Below, piece after piece: positions 1-7,568 of a stretch of 31,894 nt of DNA (within the stretch, counting starts at the first letter, position 1; each line of letters opens with the position of its first letter). Location: positions 1-31,894 of IMG/VR virus record IMGVR_UViG_3300030012_004552. One strand, written 5' to 3'. A program made the position numbers and the translations under genes. The notes under the pieces were generated by a model. That model ran no database searches. It saw only the letters and a program-made list of their open reading frames with translations, and was not told the origin of the DNA. The stretch comes from a virus.

Positions 1-918
1 AACATCACCTGGTTCAATTTTCATATTAGCAAAGTTTACTGTGCTTTCATTACCATCTGTCTGCCACGCACCCAATCCTGCCCATGCACTTTGTTGCATG
101 ATCAATTGTGTTGCTTGATTGGCTACACGGATGTGCGGTAATGCTTGGCGTAATGGACTAGAGCCCCAAACACTGCCAAGTTCTTTTGTAAATCTAAACA
201 CACAAAACATTTGTGCAGGTGATTGTACTTCTTCTAACAATTGCATCTTGTCTTCAGCAAACACTCTGTACATCATTGTTTTGTCGCTTGGTAATTGCAA
301 ACAAGTTTCTAAAATTTTAACTTTGCTTTGTGGATTTTTTTCTGCTTGTTTGTGTATTTCTGTCCCCACCCTGTCGCCATATTTTTCAACGACATATTGT
401 GCTGGCAAATGATGTTGCCTAAACACTGTATCAACTTCACCTTTGTAGTTGTCTAAGAAATACAATTGGTAAGTTGGTATGGCCATAAAGTCTATGCCTT
501 CATCTGTTTCAACCATTGTTAATGCACCAGTACCACTGATCACACAATCTGTAAGTGCTTCTGAAGCCGCTACATAAAAACCGCTGTCTCTGATTGTTTT
601 AAACACAACCTTGTTGGCCATGTCTAACATTCTTCTTACATCTGGTGCTACTTGTGGTTTAATTTCATCTCTTACATCAATGTGTGCCCACTGTTGGTTT
701 TGTGGTATCAACAATGTAAGAATGGTAGATACTAAATTTTGTACACCATCAGCCGCTGTTGCATCAAACAATTTTGTTCTATCAACATCGCCTTCTTGTA
801 CACGCCATATGTCTCTGTTAGGGAAGGTAAATTTGTACGCTTCACTTATTTCTGGTTCGTGTAATTCTCTAGCCGCTTTTGCTTGTGAGAATATTTTTTT
901 GATAACTGATTCATGCAT
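1..918 (-). CDS. Portal (head-tail connector), N-terminal part; gene crosses the contig ends
   Basis: This is the first 306 codons of a T7 gp8-like portal, the dodecameric ring through which DNA enters and leaves the capsid. The frame starts at ATG 918 (MHESVIKKIF), four codons after the stop of the preceding small gene, and stays open to base 1. Typical features are the N-terminal helix with AKAARELHEP, a WRVQEGD segment, and the LVSTILTLLIPQNQQW stretch common in podovirus portals. Because bases 1-138 repeat bases 31757-31894, the frame continues at 31756 and ends at 31139, giving 511 aa, close to the T7 connector (about 535 aa). No clear Shine-Dalgarno precedes ATG 918, so translation may be coupled to the upstream gene. 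The identification rests on sequence pattern and on the late-gene order TerL, small proteins, portal, scaffold. Confidence 0.93.
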   Translation of the reverse strand, partial: MHESVIKKIFSQAKAARELHEPEISEAYKFTFPNRDIWRVQEGDVDRTKLFDATAADGVQNLVSTILTLLIPQNQQWAHIDVRDEIKPQVAPDVRRMLDMANKVVFKTIRDSGFYVAASEALTDCVISGTGALTMVETDEGIDFMAIPTYQLYFLDNYKGEVDTVFRQHHLPAQYVVEKYGDRVGTEIHKQAEKNPQSKVKILETCLQLPSDKTMMYRVFAEDKMQLLEEVQSPAQMFCVFRFTKELGSVWGSSPLRQALPHIRVANQATQLIMQQSAWAGLGAWQTDGNESTVNFANMKIEPGDV

Positions 919-921
919 ATA

Positions 922-1203
922 CTAATATCCGCCGATTTGACCAAGAAGTGTCCGTCTTGTTTCTGGACCAATAGGTTCTGTTGGAATACCAATTGAACCC
1001 GCACCGCCCCGTTTAGTTAATAATCTGCCTCTGCCTTTTCGCTTACGCATAGATTGACGAAGTTCATTTGCCGCATCAGTTCTTTTGATTTCTTTGTCAA
1101 TTCTGATTTGACGCATTTCTCTTTCTTGTGCAATCTTGTCTTGTGCTCTGGCCATTTCTTCAGGTGTAGGAGCAGGTGGTATTTTTGGTTTCATAAATCC
1201 CAT
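922..1203 (-). CDS. Small basic phage protein, 93 aa (paralogue of the preceding gene)
   Basis: A 93-aa basic protein of unknown function. The N-terminus is Pro-rich (KPKIPPAPTPEE), followed by a charged helical segment (about 18-55) and a C-terminal block with KGRGRLLTKRGGAGSIG and RRTLLGQI. The same C-terminal pattern (RGRGALITRRGTALGV ... RRGLLGMI) ends the 114-aa protein encoded just upstream, so the two look like a duplicated pair. ATG 1203 shares its A with the TAA stop of the upstream gene (TAATG), a sign of translational coupling. Small proteins with a Pro-rich head and an RKGR-like tail often sit near the portal in T7-like phages; a virion or packaging role is inferred from position only. 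Confidence 0.8.
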   Translation of the reverse strand: MGFMKPKIPPAPTPEEMARAQDKIAQEREMRQIRIDKEIKRTDAANELRQSMRKRKGRGRLLTKRGGAGSIGIPTEPIGPETRRTLLGQIGGY

Positions 1204-1547
1204 TACTGTACTCCTAGTTTGTCACCAACAAATCTAATCATTCCTAATAGGCCTCTTCTTTCACCCATTGGATTTGATTCAACTCCTAGTGCAGTGCCTC
1301 TTCTTGTAATCAACGCTCCTCTGCCTCTTGCTCTTCTTCTATTTGCTGTTGTACTCATATCTCTTCTTCTAGTTTCGCTTCTTGCACCAGAACTGTACAC
1401 AACTGTAGGTGGTGGAGGTGGTGGCGGAGGTGGTGGTGGAGGTGGACTGCCGCCGCCGCATAACGCGACTGGGCCATCATATTCGTAACTATCTTCTTCT
1501 ATGATATTGCCGTCTTTATCCCACACAATTTTATTGTAAATTTTCAT
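1203..1547 (-). CDS. Small phage protein with poly-proline tract, 114 aa
   Basis: The N-terminus (MKIYNKIVWDKDGNIIEEDSYEYDG, first 25 residues described by key residues IVWD and SYEYDG) reads like a small beta-hairpin module. It is followed by Cys30, GGGS, and an uninterrupted run of 13 prolines at about residues 35-47 (bases 1407-1445). The tail is Arg-rich with RGRGALITRRG and RRGLLGMI, matching the tail of the downstream 93-aa protein. An AAAGGAT ribosome binding site lies 9 nt before ATG 1547. The gene sits between TerL and portal, so a structural or assembly role is plausible but unproven. The poly-Pro run should stall ribosomes unless EF-P acts, which could limit expression. The run is GGT/GGC-repetitive on the plus strand and may vary in length. 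Confidence 0.82.
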   Translation of the reverse strand: MKIYNKIVWDKDGNIIEEDSYEYDGPVALCGGGSPPPPPPPPPPPPPTVVYSSGARSETRRRDMSTTANRRRARGRGALITRRGTALGVESNPMGERRGLLGMIRFVGDKLGVQ

Positions 1548-1604
1548 CGCTTTGTATCCTTTTACGCATGTGCGTTAAGTTATATATATAATATACATAT
1601 CCCT

Positions 1605-1622
1605 GTTATGCGTTTGCATAAC
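1605..1622 (-). terminator. Hairpin after TerL
   Basis: A perfect 7-bp inverted repeat (GTTATGC / GCATAAC) with a 4-nt loop lies 15 nt past the TerL stop on the minus strand. It has no T-run, so it is not a standard intrinsic terminator. It could be a processing or stabilising hairpin before the next gene. The AT-only stretch at 1580-1597 next to it could hold a promoter for the 114-aa gene, but no -35 box is visible. Confidence 0.4.
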
Positions 1623-1636
1623 ACTGTAGTTATTTA

Positions 1637-3094
1637 TCAATCCAATCTTGATATTTTTGCAACACCACCATTATTTTGTATGGTGCTTTGTACTGCAGGT
1701 ATTCTACTTACATCAACTGCAGGTTCTGGTAAGTGTGATATTGATTCACTAACAGCATCTATGCAGTCATCATGTGCATTCATAGGAAAGTCTTCAAGCT
1801 CACTCATAAAGTTACTACCTTCAACAACTCTTTGATGTACATACATTCTGCCAATTTTGATCAACGGCTCTAAAGTTTGTGCAATAAACACACGCTTGTT
1901 TTGTGTTCTAAATTTGTTTACAAAATTTATTTTGCGTTTCATTTCTTTGCAAATTCTTTTGGCTTCATTCAATAGTGATGCTGAAAAGTTTTCTTCAATG
2001 AATACTGTGCCTATGCCATACTTGTTACAAGCATGTACTATCTGCACAATTTGATTTGAAAAGTCTTTGGTTTCTTTGTCTACTGCATTTAGTTCTATCA
2101 CATCATGCACATACACATTGCCTTTGTCATCACGCATGGTCACAGCAAACACAGAACTATCCCTACCGTGCAATCCTGTTGCTGGGTCCCATGCTCCTGC
2201 CATACGCCTTATGTTAGGTGCGCCTTCTTTTTCACCCAAGCGTACCACAGGCAAGTATCCACCGAATGGTTGTGCCAAATGATGTACTGTGATGTTTTCT
2301 TTGTAGTATTGGATTTTGTCTAATTCAATAAGTGGTTCATATGTTTTACTTGGTATAAGCATGTACTGTGATTTGAAGTCACCTTCTGTAGTAGATGCTC
2401 TTTCACGCTCCAACCATTCCCAACTAAATTGTCCTTCTGGGTGATTAGGCCAAGCAAGTTGTTCTGTTTCTGCATTGTACACAGGTATTTTGTGTATATG
2501 ATATCCAATATCCACCAAGTGATCGTAGAGTGATTCACTGCTGTGCGGCGTACCACATAGCAAAATGTTTGGTGCCATCTTTGAAAATTCTGACACACGC
2601 TCTTTAATTCTTTCTCTTGCATCTTTGGTAATGCTGTTGTCTGAAACTTCTAAGTCGTCACCAATGATTAGATCAGCATGAAGTCCTGTGTATGACGCGG
2701 CCAAACTTGTAACAGCAACACTTGGATTCAAACTGATTACATCTCTATCAACTGTAAAGTTTTGTACTTGCCATTGTGTTAAATCTTTTTTCAAATGTTG
2801 TGTAAGAGGATTGCTTTCAATAATGGTTCGTATCATCAACGAGTTACGCAATGCAACATTTCTTTTTGCAGATATAATGATGCAAGTAAAATTTGGATTC
2901 ATCAACAAACGCCACACCACATACAAACAAGTCAAATGACTTTTGCCTGCATGTCTAAACACTTGTATTATGCGTCTTGGATCTTTTTGTGTTTGTTCAA
3001 ACCAATCACACATTGCCAAATGCAAGTCTGGTGTTGTACGCCCGTCAAGAATATTTTGTACATCCACAAATTGGCGAAATGGAATATAGTCCAT
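1637..3094 (-). CDS. terL: Terminase large subunit (TerL)
   Basis: A DNA-packaging motor of 485 aa with an N-terminal ATPase and C-terminal nuclease, of the T7 gp19-like kind. Visible motifs are a Walker A variant FRHAGKS (46-52), Walker B LIIGDDLE with D146/D147/E149, the coupling-type motif CGTPHS (180-185), and the RNase H-like nuclease acidic residues: D303 in AWDPATG, E367/E368 in FIEEN and D442/D443 in HDDCIDAV. It starts three bases after the small terminase stop and is followed by a hairpin. All key residues are present, so it should be active. T7-like TerL suggests concatemer packaging, yet the contig closes as a circle, so the true physical ends are not known from the sequence. Confidence 0.97.
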   Translation of the reverse strand: MDYIPFRQFVDVQNILDGRTTPDLHLAMCDWFEQTQKDPRRIIQVFRHAGKSHLTCLYVVWRLLMNPNFTCIIISAKRNVALRNSLMIRTIIESNPLTQHLKKDLTQWQVQNFTVDRDVISLNPSVAVTSLAASYTGLHADLIIGDDLEVSDNSITKDARERIKERVSEFSKMAPNILLCGTPHSSESLYDHLVDIGYHIHKIPVYNAETEQLAWPNHPEGQFSWEWLERERASTTEGDFKSQYMLIPSKTYEPLIELDKIQYYKENITVHHLAQPFGGYLPVVRLGEKEGAPNIRRMAGAWDPATGLHGRDSSVFAVTMRDDKGNVYVHDVIELNAVDKETKDFSNQIVQIVHACNKYGIGTVFIEENFSASLLNEAKRICKEMKRKINFVNKFRTQNKRVFIAQTLEPLIKIGRMYVHQRVVEGSNFMSELEDFPMNAHDDCIDAVSESISHLPEPAVDVSRIPAVQSTIQNNGGVAKISRLD

Positions 3095-3097
3095 TTG

Positions 3098-3463
3098 TTA
3101 GTCCTCTTTTTTTAACTCTATTATTTCTGCCTGTTCTGCTTGATGTTTAAGTTGTTCTTCAATTCTTGATTTTGCTTTGGCCAATAAATCATCTGCTTGT
3201 TTTTTTTCTGACATATGATTTTTGCCTTGTGGATGCACAGCACCGCTGGCATGTTGTGCTAATGATTTTAACAATGCTAGGTGTGCCTTTCTTGCATTCA
3301 CTGTAAAAGTTGTTTTCTTTATGTAATGCGGATCGTCTAAACTTGGCCAAGCCGCATCAGAAAATAATTCGTGTGCATGTATTACTTCGCTTTCAAAATA
3401 TTTTTCTGCAAGTTCTTTTAATATTTTTGTAAATTCTTCATCTACTCTGTTGTTATCTGTCAT
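3098..3463 (-). CDS. Probable terminase small subunit, 121 aa
   Basis: An acidic-to-basic helical protein with no family-defining motif that I can name. Position directly before TerL (3-nt gap), size and the coiled-coil-like C-terminus rich in K, E and Q (about 85-121) fit a T7 gp18-like small terminase, which recognises phage DNA and regulates TerL. The frame is open further upstream to an ATG at 3583, but ATG 3463 (MTDNNRVDEEF) is chosen: AAGG lies 8 nt before it, and the extra N-terminal residues would be encoded by an inverted repeat. ATG 3478 is an alternative that adds five residues. This is the first gene of the leftward late series, so the promoter should lie in 3464-3618. Confidence 0.75.
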   Translation of the reverse strand: MTDNNRVDEEFTKILKELAEKYFESEVIHAHELFSDAAWPSLDDPHYIKKTTFTVNARKAHLALLKSLAQHASGAVHPQGKNHMSEKKQADDLLAKAKSRIEEQLKHQAEQAEIIELKKED

Positions 3464-3486
3464 TTCATTTACCTTCATTTTGTGCA

Positions 3487-3532
3487 ACAGGGTGCATTTT
3501 TTGAATTGGAGGTTCGCGACACTGCACCCTGT
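3487..3532. promoter_or_regulatory. Inverted repeat in the TerS leader / divergent intergenic region
   Basis: ACAGGGTGCA at 3487-3496 is matched exactly by TGCACCCTGT at 3523-3532, a 10-bp inverted repeat with a 26-nt spacer. It lies between the divergent TerS (minus) and oxygenase (plus) genes. In the TerS mRNA it would form a long hairpin ending about 24 nt before the start codon. It could be a two-site operator or a leader hairpin. There is no U-tract. Confidence 0.5.
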
Positions 3533-3579
3533 TTGATATAGGAGTAATTGATGGATGGCTGTCCACATCAAATTACTTC

Positions 3580-3597
3580 GCATAAGTATTTATAAGC
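3580..3597 (-). promoter_or_regulatory. TATAAATACTTATGC motif, candidate late promoter upstream of TerS
   Basis: The minus strand reads TATAAATACTTATGC at 3594-3580, about 117 nt before TerS. It equals the T4-type late -10 element (TATAAATA) by sequence. A near-perfect copy (TATAAAAACTTATGC) lies at 4638-4624 and a related palindrome at 26150-26135. The core ATAAATA recurs on the minus strand at several late-gene boundaries. No T4 gp55-like factor was seen, so promoter function is inference. Confidence 0.4.
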
Positions 3598-3618
3598 AAA
3601 CAAAACGAGGTAATTGAA

Positions 3619-4134
3619 ATGAATCTAAATGAATATGTAATGGTGCTACCCATAGCAAACGCAAGAGTATGCAAAGAACTTATTAATCAATACAACACAG
3701 ACAACTTACATGAAGCCACAAGTGCTACAGCAACAGGCAACAAAGTGGTTGAAACGCATAGAAAATGCGACACAGTTGGTATTAATGACCAGCGTGTGGA
3801 TGACATTGTGTGGGAAGCACATGATGAATACAGAAGAAGACACCCATTGATGTACTGCAAAACACAAACAGAATCACAGTTTTTACGCTACGGACCAGGT
3901 GGTAAATTTGAGGAACATGTTGATACATACAGTTCAGCACCACGCACAATTAGTGTTTCTATTATATTAAATGATGATTACACAGGTGGAGAGTTTATGT
4001 TTTTTAACAAGGAACTTATTATCAAACCCACAGTAGGTGATGTTATTATGTTTCCATCAAACTTTATGTTTCCACACGGTGTTATGCCTGTAAAGTTTGG
4101 CACAAGATTTGCTGTAGTAAATTGGCTTAATTAG
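3619..4134 (+). CDS. 2OG-Fe(II) oxygenase, prolyl-4-hydroxylase-like
   Basis: A 171-aa single-domain dioxygenase that should use Fe(II), O2 and 2-oxoglutarate to hydroxylate a substrate. The double-stranded beta-helix motif is complete: H100-x-D102 in FEEHVD, distal H153 in FPHGV and R163 in GTRFAVVNW for 2OG binding, preceded by FLRYGPGGKF as in P4H-like members. Such genes are common in marine phages, where their substrates (protein, nucleic acid or other) are mostly unknown. GAGG lies 8 nt before ATG 3619. The gene is divergent from TerS and its stop overlaps by a few bases the stop of the opposing 75-aa gene. A 14-codon ORF with its own AGGAG site (3551-3595) precedes it and might be a leader peptide. 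Confidence 0.88.
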   Translation: MNLNEYVMVLPIANARVCKELINQYNTDNLHEATSATATGNKVVETHRKCDTVGINDQRVDDIVWEAHDEYRRRHPLMYCKTQTESQFLRYGPGGKFEEHVDTYSSAPRTISVSIILNDDYTGGEFMFFNKELIIKPTVGDVIMFPSNFMFPHGVMPVKFGTRFAVVNWLN

Positions 4135-4358
4135 TCTTTTTTGTCTTTTTCTTTATCTTCATAGATAGAAAAATCAACGCCTTTGGGTGGATGGCCTATT
4201 ATTCTTATGTACTCATCTCTCAGTTTGAGCATGTTTTCATTTATTTCTTTTTGTCCCCATTCGCCACTTTCAATCTTTTTTTTAATATTTGCCACTGCCT
4301 GTTCTGCAATTGAATCTGCTTCTTTGGTTCCATATTTTGTTTTTGGATCGTCAGGCAT
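4131..4358 (-). CDS. Hypothetical protein, 75 aa
   Basis: A charged, Lys/Glu/Asp-rich protein that I do not recognise. It is mostly predicted helical (about 10-50), with a short GHPPKGVDFS segment and a strongly charged KEKDKKD tail. Its ATG overlaps the stop of the upstream 89-aa gene as TAATG, so the two form a coupled minus-strand pair. Its 3' end overlaps the end of the convergent oxygenase gene. Codon use matches the neighbouring genes. A cytoplasmic accessory role is all that can be said. Confidence 0.72.
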   Translation of the reverse strand: MPDDPKTKYGTKEADSIAEQAVANIKKKIESGEWGQKEINENMLKLRDEYIRIIGHPPKGVDFSIYEDKEKDKKD

Positions 4359-4627
4359 TATGTTTCACTATCGTATTCTATGTCGCCCATTGCATATTCA
4401 TCATTGTCTGGCAAATCCCATCCAATGTGGCCGTCATATATTACGCATCTACCATTTGCTCTAATAGGATCTGGATTTGATGATTCATCTGTATCATCAA
4501 AGTCACTGTTTTTACCTGCTTCAATGGCAATCTTTTCTGCTTCTTCAATGTTGTCTGCTTCTATTTCTTTAAAAGCACCCCATTCAACCTCAACAAAATG
4601 CGTGTATCTGATCGTGTATTTAGGCAT
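4358..4627 (-). CDS. Hypothetical acidic protein, 89 aa
   Basis: An acidic 89-aa protein of unknown function. The N-terminal half looks like a beta-strand, helix, strand module (YTIRYTHFVEVEWG, then IEEAEKIAIEAG), a pattern seen in small phage proteins that bind partners. The rest is Asp/Ser-rich. There is no ribosome binding site. ATG 4627 lies inside a TATAAAAACTTATGC motif, so a message starting there would be nearly leaderless. It is the first gene of a two-gene unit with the 75-aa gene. Confidence 0.72.
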   Translation of the reverse strand: MPKYTIRYTHFVEVEWGAFKEIEADNIEEAEKIAIEAGKNSDFDDTDESSNPDPIRANGRCVIYDGHIGWDLPDNDEYAMGDIEYDSET

Positions 4628-4716
4628 AAGTTTTTATACTTGATATACAAAGTGTTGTAAATTATATTTGTGGCGCTTGTAAGGTGCTTAAAATAGGATT
4701 AAAGCACCATTTATAT

Positions 4717-4792
<76 letters not shown>

Positions 4793-4803
4793 CTAAAAAG
4801 TGC

Positions 4804-4822
4804 TTACACATTCTTTACACAT
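4804..4822 (+). repeat. Pair of TTACACAT direct repeats, candidate integrase arm sites (left pair)
   Basis: TTACACAT at 4804-4811 and 4815-4822, spaced exactly 11 bp start to start (one helical turn), 12 bp past the tRNA 3' end. An identical pair with the same spacing lies at 4985-5003. Spaced direct repeats beside a tRNA and an integrase gene fit arm-type sites of lambda-family integrases. Confidence 0.5.
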
Positions 4823-4984
4823 ATCAATTATTGATCATTAAAACCCAATAGAACTAACAATAATATGCTAAACAGGTACATTTGTAACAAAGGCTTTCAC
4901 CCAAAAAACACAGCAAATACAACAAAAAACAAGCAAACAAGCCATATATTGATAGTTTACTCTTGCAATGTTTTGTTATAGACT

Positions 4985-5003
4985 TTACACATATTTTACA
5001 CAT
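4985..5003 (+). repeat. Pair of TTACACAT direct repeats, candidate integrase arm sites (right pair)
   Basis: TTACACAT at 4985-4992 and 4996-5003, again 11 bp apart, overlapping the integrase start codon (ATG 5002). Binding by integrase here could also repress its own gene. The stretch between the two pairs (4823-4984) is AT-rich and holds no credible ORF. Confidence 0.5.
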
Positions 5004-6165
5004 GAAGAAACACACAATTAGAGATGGCGCCATTACATTGCATTTGAGAGAAAATAGCGATAAATGGCAGGTATACATCAACCTAAAAGGCGAACGCCCT
5101 ATTAGGCAAAGCACAGGCACCAGCAACTTAGATGAAGCCAAACAATTTGCATCCAACTTGTATGATGAAAGTCGCTACAAACAAAAACAAGGCATAGCGA
5201 TTCGCACATATGGTTTTACTGCTGTTGCAGACATGTACATCAAAGACTTGGCCAGCAACAAGGACAACAGCATATCAGCATATCGCAAACACAGGACCAA
5301 CACTGGCCATATTGAAAGATACTTGAAGCCATTTTTTAAGGACAAAAGCATCAATGAATTTCAAATCAAACACATCACAGATTACAAGCGTTGGCGTAAA
5401 ACAAACTATCTAAAAACAGTGCCCAGCGACAACACCATTAGGTTAGAACTAAATGCACTTGCACAGGTGTTTAAGACAGCAGTCAATAATGGCATGTGCT
5501 TACAAGCAGAAGTGCCTAGTATTAGTGCCCCAACTGCAAAAAATCGCAGACCAGACTTTCAAAAACAAGAGATACCTATTATCAAAGACAAACTGCAAGA
5601 ATACATAGACACAGCACCAGATGATAGAATACGCAACAGGCGTATTGATTTAAGAGACTATGTACTACTGCAATTGCATATTGGTTGTAGAAATGAAGAA
5701 CTGCTGAACTTGGGTGCAAAGCATTTAGAAAAATTTATAGTTAGTGGCCAGCAATGTTATATTGCAACCATAGATGGCAAAACGAATCAACGCCGTGTGT
5801 TTGTAGATGCTTTTGCTACAGACATTATCAACAAGCGTGTGCAAAGACACAACGACAAGTTGCACAATAGATTGTGGCAGGTTGTAGACTTTAGCAATAT
5901 ATTTGGCAATTGGATTCGTTGGAGTGGCTTAGAATACAACGCCAACAATGAAAAGCGTACCATGTACAGTTTGCGCCATACCTATGCTACACAAAAAATT
6001 ATAGACACCAAAGGTGATTGGGGTGCTGTTGCACTGCAAATGGGTACATCAATTGAGATGTTGCAGAAACACTACAGCCATGTGCTGATAGAAAATCAAG
6101 CACATGTGTTGGATGGTAAGCCGCAGTTGGATACAACTTTTAATAAATTATTTGAGCTCTCGTAA
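5002..6165 (+). CDS. int: Tyrosine recombinase / phage integrase
   Basis: A site-specific recombinase of 387 aa that should insert the phage into, and with a partner excise it from, the host chromosome. The N-terminal arm-binding-like part (about 1-60) is followed by a core-binding SAM-like helical domain (about 70-165) and the catalytic domain. Catalytic residues visible are R230 in HIGCRNEELL, K260 in DGKTNQRR, R325 in YSLRHTYAT and the nucleophile Y358 in KHYSHV. The usual first His of box II is Tyr322 and the LGH His is Thr349 (MGTS), as in a known phage integrase subgroup. The frame opens at 4963, but ATG 5002 (MKKHTIRDG) gives the usual N-terminus. No ribosome binding site precedes it. 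The neighbouring tRNA-Thr is the likely attP locus. Confidence 0.95.
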   Translation: MKKHTIRDGAITLHLRENSDKWQVYINLKGERPIRQSTGTSNLDEAKQFASNLYDESRYKQKQGIAIRTYGFTAVADMYIKDLASNKDNSISAYRKHRTNTGHIERYLKPFFKDKSINEFQIKHITDYKRWRKTNYLKTVPSDNTIRLELNALAQVFKTAVNNGMCLQAEVPSISAPTAKNRRPDFQKQEIPIIKDKLQEYIDTAPDDRIRNRRIDLRDYVLLQLHIGCRNEELLNLGAKHLEKFIVSGQQCYIATIDGKTNQRRVFVDAFATDIINKRVQRHNDKLHNRLWQVVDFSNIFGNWIRWSGLEYNANNEKRTMYSLRHTYATQKIIDTKGDWGAVALQMGTSIEMLQKHYSHVLIENQAHVLDGKPQLDTTFNKLFELS

Positions 6166-6312
6166 TACTTCAAGTGCCATTGTAAGTTTCTTTTTTTCAT
6201 TATTATATCTTTGCACTGAATCTTGTTTGTAAGCAATTTGCGTTACTGTGTCTTCAATTGTTTGTTGTATTTCTTGTATTTTTTTCATTAGTTTTTTTTC
6301 TGCTTCTGTCAT
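6148..6312 (-). CDS. Small coiled-coil protein, 54 aa
   Basis: A 54-aa Lys/Glu/Gln-rich protein (starts MTEAEKKLMKKIQEI, ends EVLRELK) that should form one continuous amphipathic helix or coiled coil. A clear AGGAG lies 5 nt before ATG 6312. Its last 18 bp overlap the convergent 3' end of the integrase gene. It is the last gene of a minus-strand mini-operon headed by the glycosyltransferase. Function unknown; short coiled-coil proteins of this kind can be chaperones, regulators or virion parts. Confidence 0.75.
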   Translation of the reverse strand: MTEAEKKLMKKIQEIQQTIEDTVTQIAYKQDSVQRYNNEKKKLTMALEVLRELK

Positions 6313-6320
6313 GTTTGCTC

Positions 6321-6578
6321 CTATATCGTTTTGTAGTCAAATTGATCTGTGTTAAATATTTTATTCATTTTCTTTGCTAAATTTACAGCAGTACCTTCTT
6401 GTGCAAATGCAGTGCGTTGATATTTTGCACCTTCTGCCAATTCATTTTGTGTTTTTATTACTACAGGTTTGCCTTCATATGTTAATACAAACATATTATC
6501 TGGTTGCATGATGATATGTTGTTTTCCAAAATCATCTGCTTCTGTTTGTATTGCAATTTTTACAAGAGGCTTAGCCAT
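6321..6578 (-). CDS. Hypothetical protein, 85 aa
   Basis: An 85-aa protein of unknown function, mostly beta-strand-like in its first half (KIAIQTEADD, NMFVLTYEGKPVVIKT) and helical at the end (AVNLAKKMNKIF). It has a strong GAAGGAG site 7-8 nt before ATG 6578. The gene begins inside the 3' end of the 44-aa membrane protein gene (19-bp overlap) and is followed 8 nt later by the 54-aa gene, so it is co-transcribed with the glycosyltransferase. No homologue is recognised. Confidence 0.8.
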   Translation of the reverse strand: MAKPLVKIAIQTEADDFGKQHIIMQPDNMFVLTYEGKPVVIKTQNELAEGAKYQRTAFAQEGTAVNLAKKMNKIFNTDQFDYKTI

Positions 6579-6694
6579 AGCTCAACTCCTTCTATTACCA
6601 CTATAATGCCAAGTTCAACTGCAAGAATAGTGTGATACACAGTCCATAACACAGACTGTTTTTGTCCATCTATTGATTTATATTTCTTTTTCAT
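6560..6694 (-). CDS. Small single-pass membrane protein, 44 aa
   Basis: A short gene read MKKKYKSIDGQKQSVLWTVY, then a hydrophobic segment (TILAVELGIIVVIEGVELWL) that would span the membrane once, with a positively charged N-terminus. ATG 6694 has AAGGA 8 nt upstream; ATG 6700 is too close to that site. The gene overlaps the glycosyltransferase 3' end by 17 bp and the next gene by 19 bp, a normal phage arrangement. Similar short K-rich one-helix proteins occur in marine phages. A holin-like or glycosyltransferase-partner role is possible but unproven. Confidence 0.7.
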   Translation of the reverse strand: MKKKYKSIDGQKQSVLWTVYHTILAVELGIIVVIEGVELWLSLL

Positions 6695-7568
6695 TTTCAT
6701 CTTCCTTCATTGCAAATAATTTAGATACATCCCCATTGAATGCATAAGTGCCCATGTGCACCAAACTGATGCGTGGGTCCAACCAAATTTTTAATCCAAG
6801 ATTTTGTGCCAATCTTGAAAAATAATAATCTTCTGACAAGTAGCGTCTTGAATCTTTTACAAAACTTAATGCACCTTCGCCTTCTATGCCCGTGTCAAAA
6901 AATGCATAACTGTTTGCAACAACATCAGGGTGTAAATTTTTTACATCATTGTCATATTTCAATTGCGGATATGCCTTTATCATTTTTTCAAACACACTGC
7001 GTTTGATCATCATAAAGCCAGTGGGTGCATCATGTAGTTCTATCAACCCATTTGTCATGTCCATTGTTTCGCTTTTAAAATTTATTGCATAGTTATTGCT
7101 GTGTTTTTCAATCATTCTTGCATCGCATTCGCCACGCTTTACAGCACGGACTACGCTTTCCCAATTGATACCTTTTTTAGGATATGCACCTGTTACTATG
7201 TCAACATCATCACGCATTGAATCCCATAGCATTTTAACTATGTAATCACCTTTGAATCCAATATCAGCATCTATAAAAAGCAAATGCGTTGCTGTTGGTT
7301 GTGCTAGGAACATGCCAACCAAAATATTCCTACCTCGTGTTATTAAACTTTCGTTTGTTATTGTTGATGTGTTTACTTGTATGCCAGCATTACCCAGCAC
7401 ACGCAACGCATCCATCATGCTTTGATAGTACGCATGATAATACATACCCCCAAATGCGGGCGTACATATCTGCACAACTGGTTTGGTCTTGTGCAATTCT
7501 GTTAAGTCCATTGTAATTGGACGGTTAAGTTCGTTTTGAAATTCATCAAATTTTTTTTGTGTGTCCAT
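6678..7568 (-). CDS. Phage-type glycosyltransferase (GT-A fold)
   Basis: A 296-aa protein resembling the short GT-A glycosyltransferases of marine phages, which transfer a sugar from a nucleotide-sugar donor. Visible are an N-terminal ICTPAFGGMY strand-loop (34-43), the TITNESLITRGRN region (69-81), the metal-binding DAD motif at 100-102 in LLFIDADIGF, and YPKKGINW (129-136), which together are characteristic. No signal peptide or membrane segment, so it is cytoplasmic. ATG 7568 lies only five bases past an ATAAATA motif, with no ribosome binding site, so the message may be leaderless. It leads a four-gene minus unit. The substrate is unknown: virion protein, DNA or host surface glycan are all possible. 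Confidence 0.85.
   Translation of the reverse strand: MDTQKKFDEFQNELNRPITMDLTELHKTKPVVQICTPAFGGMYYHAYYQSMMDALRVLGNAGIQVNTSTITNESLITRGRNILVGMFLAQPTATHLLFIDADIGFKGDYIVKMLWDSMRDDVDIVTGAYPKKGINWESVVRAVKRGECDARMIEKHSNNYAINFKSETMDMTNGLIELHDAPTGFMMIKRSVFEKMIKAYPQLKYDNDVKNLHPDVVANSYAFFDTGIEGEGALSFVKDSRRYLSEDYYFSRLAQNLGLKIWLDPRISLVHMGTYAFNGDVSKLFAMKEDENEKEI

Noticed and set aside
1203-1547. Plus-strand 144-codon frame (1054-1488) with poly-Gly
   Set aside because: It is the mirror of the poly-Pro gene and has no start signal; the minus frame has a ribosome site and a paralogue.
3464-3583. N-terminal extension of TerS from ATG 3583
   Set aside because: The extra 40 codons run through the inverted repeat and have no ribosome site; ATG 3463 has AAGG at proper spacing.
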